Positions 59,472-64,000 of a stretch of DNA of 64,000 bases are shown here, in pieces (the first letter of the stretch is position 1; each line of letters begins with the position of its first letter). The position numbers and the translations under genes are program-made. The stretch spans positions 1 to 64,000 of the forward strand of contig JALQPE010002265.1 in the NCBI GenBank assembly GCA_030407315.1, read 5' to 3'. The DNA comes from Asparagopsis taxiformis. Its lineage: Eukaryota; Rhodophyta; Florideophyceae; Bonnemaisoniales; Bonnemaisoniaceae. The notes under the pieces were generated by a model. It was given only the letters and a program-made list of their open reading frames with translations. It had not been told where the DNA came from and made no database searches.

Positions 59472-61886
59472 ATGGCAAACAGAAAGTCTTGGAGAAGAGC
59501 TGTCACCTCTCCTCCCGCGCCCATTCACAAGCAACCAGCCCCGCTCACCTTTGCCGGCATCAGTGATACCCTCCTCACCAATGTCCTATCCGCTCTCGTG
59601 GCAAAGGATGTCACCGTTAATTCCGTGGACGGCGCCGTCTACACCGGACTCTTCGAAGGAACCGAGCGTGCGCACAACAAAGGCGAACTCTCCATTATGC
59701 TTCGCTACGGACAGCAGCTGGAAAAATCAACCTCCCCCAAACCCGTCAAGCCCATCTTTCAGAACGTGCGCGGTCCCACCGCTCATAAACTCATCATCCC
59801 GATGTCGCAGGTATCCTATATCACCGCCGCTCAGATTGACTTTGACACCTATCGCCCCTCCGCTGCCGCCACTGAAAATGCAAACAAGAACAGGGCCTTT
59901 ACAACCGATGAAGAGATCTCTCGTCCAAACAGTGCAACCGGTCGTCAGCTCCAGCGTTTCGATGACTTTGTGGATATGAAGCCTTCCACAACTTCCAACG
60001 CAACGCTCGACGAGCAGACCTTTGGTGACCTCGCGAGCAATGGGCGTTCTTCAAAGAAATGGGATCAATTTCAGGCAAACGAGAGCAAGTTTGGCGTGAA
60101 GACTTCCTTCGATGAGGATCAGTACACCACTAAGATTGATCGCAAGGGAGCAAACTATGCGGAACGTCAGCGCGAGGCAGAGAGGCTTGCGTTAGAAATT
60201 GAGGCCAAATCGTCTGATAATATCCATATGCGTCAGGAGCGCAATCAGGAAATTGGTACCGATTACGACGAGGAAGACCTCTACAGCGGTGTGCAGAGGA
60301 CTACAGCACCCAAGCCTGTTGCACGCGTTACCACAACTACTGCAGAGCCCGCTCCAAAGCCGCAGAAACCACCCGCTGATCGCCCGCGCCTCTCGTATGC
60401 AGCAGCTGCGGCTGCAGGTTCAGGAAGCACTACTGCAGCTGGAACACCAGTGGTAGAACCCAGGAAACTTCCTGCAAAAGCATCGAATGCGCCGCCAGCG
60501 GAAAAGAAGGGTACTGCGCAGAAGCCTCAAAAGTCTAACGCAGCGAAGAATCGACAGGCAAAGGACAGCCACACGCAGCTTGCCAAAATTCGTTCTGCAG
60601 TGCCTGGTCGAACTTCGCCCAAGCAGACCCGTAACTCCCCTCTAACGACACCGGCAACCAGTGACTCGTCCACAGTGGCAGTTTTGAACCTGGATGCCCA
60701 AACACCTAACTTAGGACCTGAGCAGATCAAGCGCTTTGAAGAATTCAAAGCTAATCGGGAAATGCAGTCAATTGCAGAGAACCGGGAAAAAATAACTGAT
60801 GATCTGAAGAAGTTTAGTACTCAGCTTCACTCCAGGAATGGGCCGTTACGACGTGGGCAGAGCAACAGTAACGTTACATCGCCTGTGTCAAGCACAGAAG
60901 TGGTAGAAGCTGAGGCGGAGTGCAAGCCCGTTGCGCAGAACGAGCCGACGGCACTGGCCAGTGCAGCGGAAAATGAAACGGACAAAGCGCAAGTTGCGGC
61001 CAAGGTAGAGCCTAAAGCAGAGGCTAGTGTGGAGGCGGAAGCGGATGCGAAGAGTGCGCCAAAATCTGAAACGGCTGCGGAAAGCAAGTCGAGCAAATCC
61101 TCGGCGACTGCAACAAAAACGAAGAGCAAGTCCAAGCTAAAGCTAAACCCGAATGCACAGGAATTCAAATTCAACCCGGACGCTCCATCGTTTGAACCAC
61201 AAGCGCTCAAGGCGAGCACACCTGCGGCGACGCAAAAGGTCTACAACCCATACATGGGAGGCAATGCTCCGATGGAGTATTCACAAGCAATGCAAGGCGG
61301 ACCACAGGGTTATCCGATGCCCATGCAATCGATTGGACAAATGCCATACGGTCAACCATACGCGGTGGTTGTTCCTGGTCAGATGTCAGCTCCAATGGCT
61401 CCAGCCGCATCTGGATACCAGTTTGTGCACGGCAATCATGCCTCCTTCCCAATTTCTCCCGTTCAAGGCAGATACCCGCAGAATCCTCCCGTGCCATCAT
61501 ACGGCTATCCCATGCATCCCAACGTTATGATGGCACAGCCGCCGCAACGGATTCCATCCGCCCCCTATCCCTATTATGGCTCAGCGCCGTACGGCGGCGG
61601 TCAGGCAGGCGCTGGGCATATGCCTCCGCCACATCAGTCGCCAGTGTACCAGCCACATATGCAGCAACAGAACGCGGTGCCACATATCGCCGCTGGCAAT
61701 GTGCCGATGGGCGGTCGAGCTAATCACTCCAACACGCGCAGAGGTGGTGGCGGAAAGGGCCGCGCAAAGCACCACGCGCATCATTCCCATCCGCATCATT
61801 CAGCCTCCGCAACTGGTAATGTAGAAAAGAGTGCACAGAGACTATCGGAAAGCATCGTGCCTGTGGATGGCAACACCCAACGGTAG
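59472..61886 (+). CDS. ATXN2: Ataxin-2 homologue (LsmAD, PAM2)
   Basis: An 804-residue RNA-binding regulator of translation and stress-granule formation. The Sm-like domain is at about 33-123 (LTNVLSALVAKDVTV, VYTGLFEG, HKLIIPMSQVSYITAAQIDF). The LsmAD domain is at about 190-262 (KKWDQFQANESKFGVKTSFD, DQYTTKID, YAERQREAERLALEIE). A PAM2 motif for poly(A)-binding protein is at about 555-571 (LKLNPNAQEFKFNPDAPSF). The C-terminus is rich in Pro, Gly, Tyr and Met and ends with His-rich HHAHHSHPHHSAS. Domain order matches plant CID3/CID4 and animal ataxin-2. No long Gln run. Codons are GC-rich, suggesting good expression. Confidence 0.94.
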   Translation: MANRKSWRRAVTSPPAPIHKQPAPLTFAGISDTLLTNVLSALVAKDVTVNSVDGAVYTGLFEGTERAHNKGELSIMLRYGQQLEKSTSPKPVKPIFQNVRGPTAHKLIIPMSQVSYITAAQIDFDTYRPSAAATENANKNRAFTTDEEISRPNSATGRQLQRFDDFVDMKPSTTSNATLDEQTFGDLASNGRSSKKWDQFQANESKFGVKTSFDEDQYTTKIDRKGANYAERQREAERLALEIEAKSSDNIHMRQERNQEIGTDYDEEDLYSGVQRTTAPKPVARVTTTTAEPAPKPQKPPADRPRLSYAAAAAAGSGSTTAAGTPVVEPRKLPAKASNAPPAEKKGTAQKPQKSNAAKNRQAKDSHTQLAKIRSAVPGRTSPKQTRNSPLTTPATSDSSTVAVLNLDAQTPNLGPEQIKRFEEFKANREMQSIAENREKITDDLKKFSTQLHSRNGPLRRGQSNSNVTSPVSSTEVVEAEAECKPVAQNEPTALASAAENETDKAQVAAKVEPKAEASVEAEADAKSAPKSETAAESKSSKSSATATKTKSKSKLKLNPNAQEFKFNPDAPSFEPQALKASTPAATQKVYNPYMGGNAPMEYSQAMQGGPQGYPMPMQSIGQMPYGQPYAVVVPGQMSAPMAPAASGYQFVHGNHASFPISPVQGRYPQNPPVPSYGYPMHPNVMMAQPPQRIPSAPYPYYGSAPYGGGQAGAGHMPPPHQSPVYQPHMQQQNAVPHIAAGNVPMGGRANHSNTRRGGGGKGRAKHHAHHSHPHHSASATGNVEKSAQRLSESIVPVDGNTQR

Positions 61887-62061
61887 CATCGAAGGCAACA
61901 TACAGAGGCACTTACATTAAAGGAATGGCTTTACAGCCTCAACCATAATGTTGGTTCCAAACACTGTTGCGTACTACAGCCGCATTTATTTACCGACCCA
62001 TTCTATATCGATAGATTTGTGCCATTGTTTATCATGGCCTGCACCTATCTTACGCCACTCT

Positions 62062-63126
62062 TCAGAGTGTAATGGTCGGCTTGCCGGGACAAACACAACC
62101 AGACTGCTTGATGATTGTGGTAGCAGCATAATTTGCATACGAAATCGTTTCCTCAATCGGCAGACCTTTGGCCAAACCTGCAATAAAGCCACCAGCAAAC
62201 GCGTCACCCGCACCATTCGTATCCACAATATCCTCCGTTTTAATGGCATTCACAGCATATTCCGTAACTGATTGCACGCCCTTGGAATCGGCGACGACAA
62301 CAATGGTCGGATTGGATCCCTGTGTGATAACCACAGTCCTTGCACGATCTGTCGTTTTCTCCCACTGTGCTAGTTTCTTCGCAATTTCTTTCACGTCCTC
62401 AGTTCCCCATTCCATAACTTGCGACATTGTACCAGCCTCTGTTTCATTACCAAACAACACGTCGACGTAAGGCAAGATCTTCTTCATCGACTCCAGGAAA
62501 GGCGGAACCTGCATGAGGAACGGCGCCGATAGATTGAACATCATTGTTTTCCCCTCCGCTGCGGCATGCTTACCTACAGCCAAAATTGAATCCGTCGAGA
62601 CTGTGAGGAAAAAGCCAGCAATGTAGAAGAAAGAGGCCTTTTCCACAATGGTCCACTGTTCCTTCTCCATCAAGTGCTGAATATTGTACATATTGGCAGC
62701 GGAGAGATTTGCAACCAGCGATCGGTTCGTACCTGTTACGACCACAGCGCAAGTCCCGGTAGGCGTCTCCGAATCCACGCGGTACTGTACATTGACATTG
62801 TCCTTCTCACAACACGCCTGCATCGTTTTTCCGTACACATCGTCTCCAACCGAGCCGAAAAAGGACGTCGCATTGTCACTCTGGAGCATCCACTGCGCGA
62901 CACGGATCGCGTTCTGCGTCGCGCCACCTGCGATGTACTGCACGCCTTCCGTGGCAGAGAGCTGCTCGTATAGGGGGAGATGCTTCTCCTCAGCAAGAAT
63001 GGCACTGTTTGCTTCAAGTCCGTATTGCTCCAGAACATCAGTGGAGACCACTGCTGAAATGTCCAGCAGGGGGTTTCCCATGCCGAGGATAATACCCTCT
63101 GCGACTGCTTGCTTGATTGTAGACAT
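62062..63126 (-). CDS. ADK: Adenosine kinase
   Basis: A 354-residue ribokinase-family enzyme phosphorylating adenosine to AMP, important for recycling adenosine from the methyl cycle. It opens GIILGMGNPLLDISAVV. The glycine-rich GGATQNAIRVAQWML and GSVGDDVYG lie in the sugar-binding half, and the anion hole and catalytic Asp are in VDTNGAGDAFAGGFIAGL (about residues 299-315). NLSAPF and FGNETEA are family marks. No targeting peptide. Length is typical (345-360). Confidence 0.95.
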   Translation of the reverse strand: MSTIKQAVAEGIILGMGNPLLDISAVVSTDVLEQYGLEANSAILAEEKHLPLYEQLSATEGVQYIAGGATQNAIRVAQWMLQSDNATSFFGSVGDDVYGKTMQACCEKDNVNVQYRVDSETPTGTCAVVVTGTNRSLVANLSAANMYNIQHLMEKEQWTIVEKASFFYIAGFFLTVSTDSILAVGKHAAAEGKTMMFNLSAPFLMQVPPFLESMKKILPYVDVLFGNETEAGTMSQVMEWGTEDVKEIAKKLAQWEKTTDRARTVVITQGSNPTIVVVADSKGVQSVTEYAVNAIKTEDIVDTNGAGDAFAGGFIAGLAKGLPIEETISYANYAATTIIKQSGCVCPGKPTITL

Positions 63127-63445
63127 TTTCTAGATGCGATGTGGGAACGGTTGGTGTGTCGGTGAGGCAGTGCGAATCGTGGAGGGGCAACGGTCGGATG
63201 TGAAGTGTTAAATGGATCGTCCGGACGAGAACCAAGATCGGTTTTCTGGGTGAAAAACTAATGCCACGTAGATTCGTGGCAGAAATAGCTCACACGTGTT
63301 CGCTCATGGATCTCACTTTTCGGATCTGGCCAGTAGATCATATCGATACGATTTGCAGGCATTTTATTGCAGTTGGTACTTGTGTTAATCTTGGGCTAGT
63401 AAAGAATGAGTCGTGTACTACATACATACTGTATGCCATGTTACG
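63127..63445. other. Spacer between ADK and the partial EEP gene
   Basis: 319 bp, upstream of ADK and downstream of the partial nuclease-like gene on the minus strand. No feature seen. Confidence 0.5.
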
Positions 63446-64000
63446 TCAAGGACGTCCGTCTTCGACCCTTGCACTGCTTGCCAAACTAGAACGAAATTTT
63501 GCTACAACTGGCAAATGGTCACTGCAGCTGCTCCGCTTCTTCGAAGCAAATTCATGCGCCGACTGGCCTAATCTTCTTGTTCTGCCTCCAAAGTCAAAAC
63601 ACCAGCCATCAGAAATAATATCACGCTGTCGCGTAGAAACCCATATATTATCGAACCACTGCCCCCCGATGGTAGTCGCCTCATGCAAAACATTGGACTC
63701 CTTCGTATGCTCCACTTTGTATTCCGGTCGCACCAGCTCAACCATTCCAAACTCCCTCAGGCAATCAAAGGCCATACTGTCTGAATTGAGATTGAAATCT
63801 CCGACCAGCATTAGACTCACACTAGCCTCACTTCGTCTTTGCGCATATCTCTCCACTTTCTCCAGAAACGAAGGCAATTTCTCCAGCTCAGACCGCGGAT
63901 CTGCCTGCCATAAATGTACGTGAACCAATGCGATGAGATGACTACAATTGACCTTGCCCGCAATGAACGCTACTTGCGGAACACGTTGGAACTTTCGTAC
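63446..64000 (-). CDS. Endonuclease/exonuclease/phosphatase-family protein, partial (C-terminus)
   Basis: The frame is open to the window edge: the last 23 codons read VRKFQRVPQVAFIAGKVNCS and then HLIALVHVHLWQ. The N-terminal half lies outside. Visible EEP motifs are VHVHLWQADP, LVGDFNLNSDS (catalytic Asp/Asn) and CSDHLPVVAKF (catalytic Asp-His). HLWQ...RSELEKLPSFLEKVERYA resembles the CCR4/Angel/PDE12 branch, which deadenylates RNA or cleaves 2'-5' bonds. Which member it is cannot be told from this half. Confidence 0.8.
   Translation of the reverse strand, partial: VRKFQRVPQVAFIAGKVNCSHLIALVHVHLWQADPRSELEKLPSFLEKVERYAQRRSEASVSLMLVGDFNLNSDSMAFDCLREFGMVELVRPEYKVEHTKESNVLHEATTIGGQWFDNIWVSTRQRDIISDGWCFDFGGRTRRLGQSAHEFASKKRSSCSDHLPVVAKFRSSLASSARVEDGRP

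Noticed and set aside
59281..59979. 232-codon plus-strand ORF overlapping ataxin-2
   Set aside because: Different frame over the Sm domain; Pro/Ser-rich, no motif.

Overview
The window is eukaryotic nuclear DNA and most probably comes from a red alga. Genes are compact and mostly intronless. At least six predicted proteins look nucleus-encoded and plastid-targeted (LPA3/DUF1995, CSP41, a phytyl-ester-synthase-like protein, a phosphoglucomutase, a SixA phosphatase and an ABM-domain protein). There are two short CCT-domain proteins and a secreted Hint-domain protein. The few introns are short (about 68-128 nt) with GT..AG ends. The species assignment is inference; no organelle or rRNA marker is present.

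Layout. 0-5 kb: the 3' part (or all) of a multi-exon gene of unknown function, then a gene-poor 3.4 kb stretch holding an imperfect inverted repeat of about 0.8 kb (foldback/MITE-like). 5-12 kb: a BORCS5-like gene, a plastid ABM-domain gene, a tandem repeat, an LPA3/DUF1995 gene, a coiled-coil membrane protein and cyclophilin H. 12.6-25 kb: mitochondrial biotin synthase, LPA acyltransferase, phosphoglucomutase, a Met/Gln-rich protein, an unknown protein, and a large protein that appears to fuse a GGCT-like domain to an alpha/beta-hydrolase plus acyltransferase. 25-45 kb: CCT protein 1, RPL29 (two introns), DNA ligase IV, a DUF4211 protein, RRP12, a VWA protein, CCT protein 2, a three-exon coiled-coil protein and a bacterial-type methyltransferase. 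45-64 kb: a G-patch protein, SixA phosphatase, a membrane protein, mS38, FYV7/CCDC59, RAB5IF, CSP41, the Hint protein, GALE, PDCD2, ataxin-2, adenosine kinase and a partial endonuclease/exonuclease/phosphatase protein.

Functional themes. Ribosome production is well represented (RPL29, RRP12, FYV7, G-patch, PDCD2, mS38). There is no operon logic, but many neighbours converge, twice with 3' ends overlapping or 1 bp apart. The candidate new biology is the GGCT-hydrolase-acyltransferase fusion, the secreted Hint protein, a shared N-terminal Ala-Phe motif in the plastid precursors, a palindrome pair upstream of RRP12, and the foldback element.
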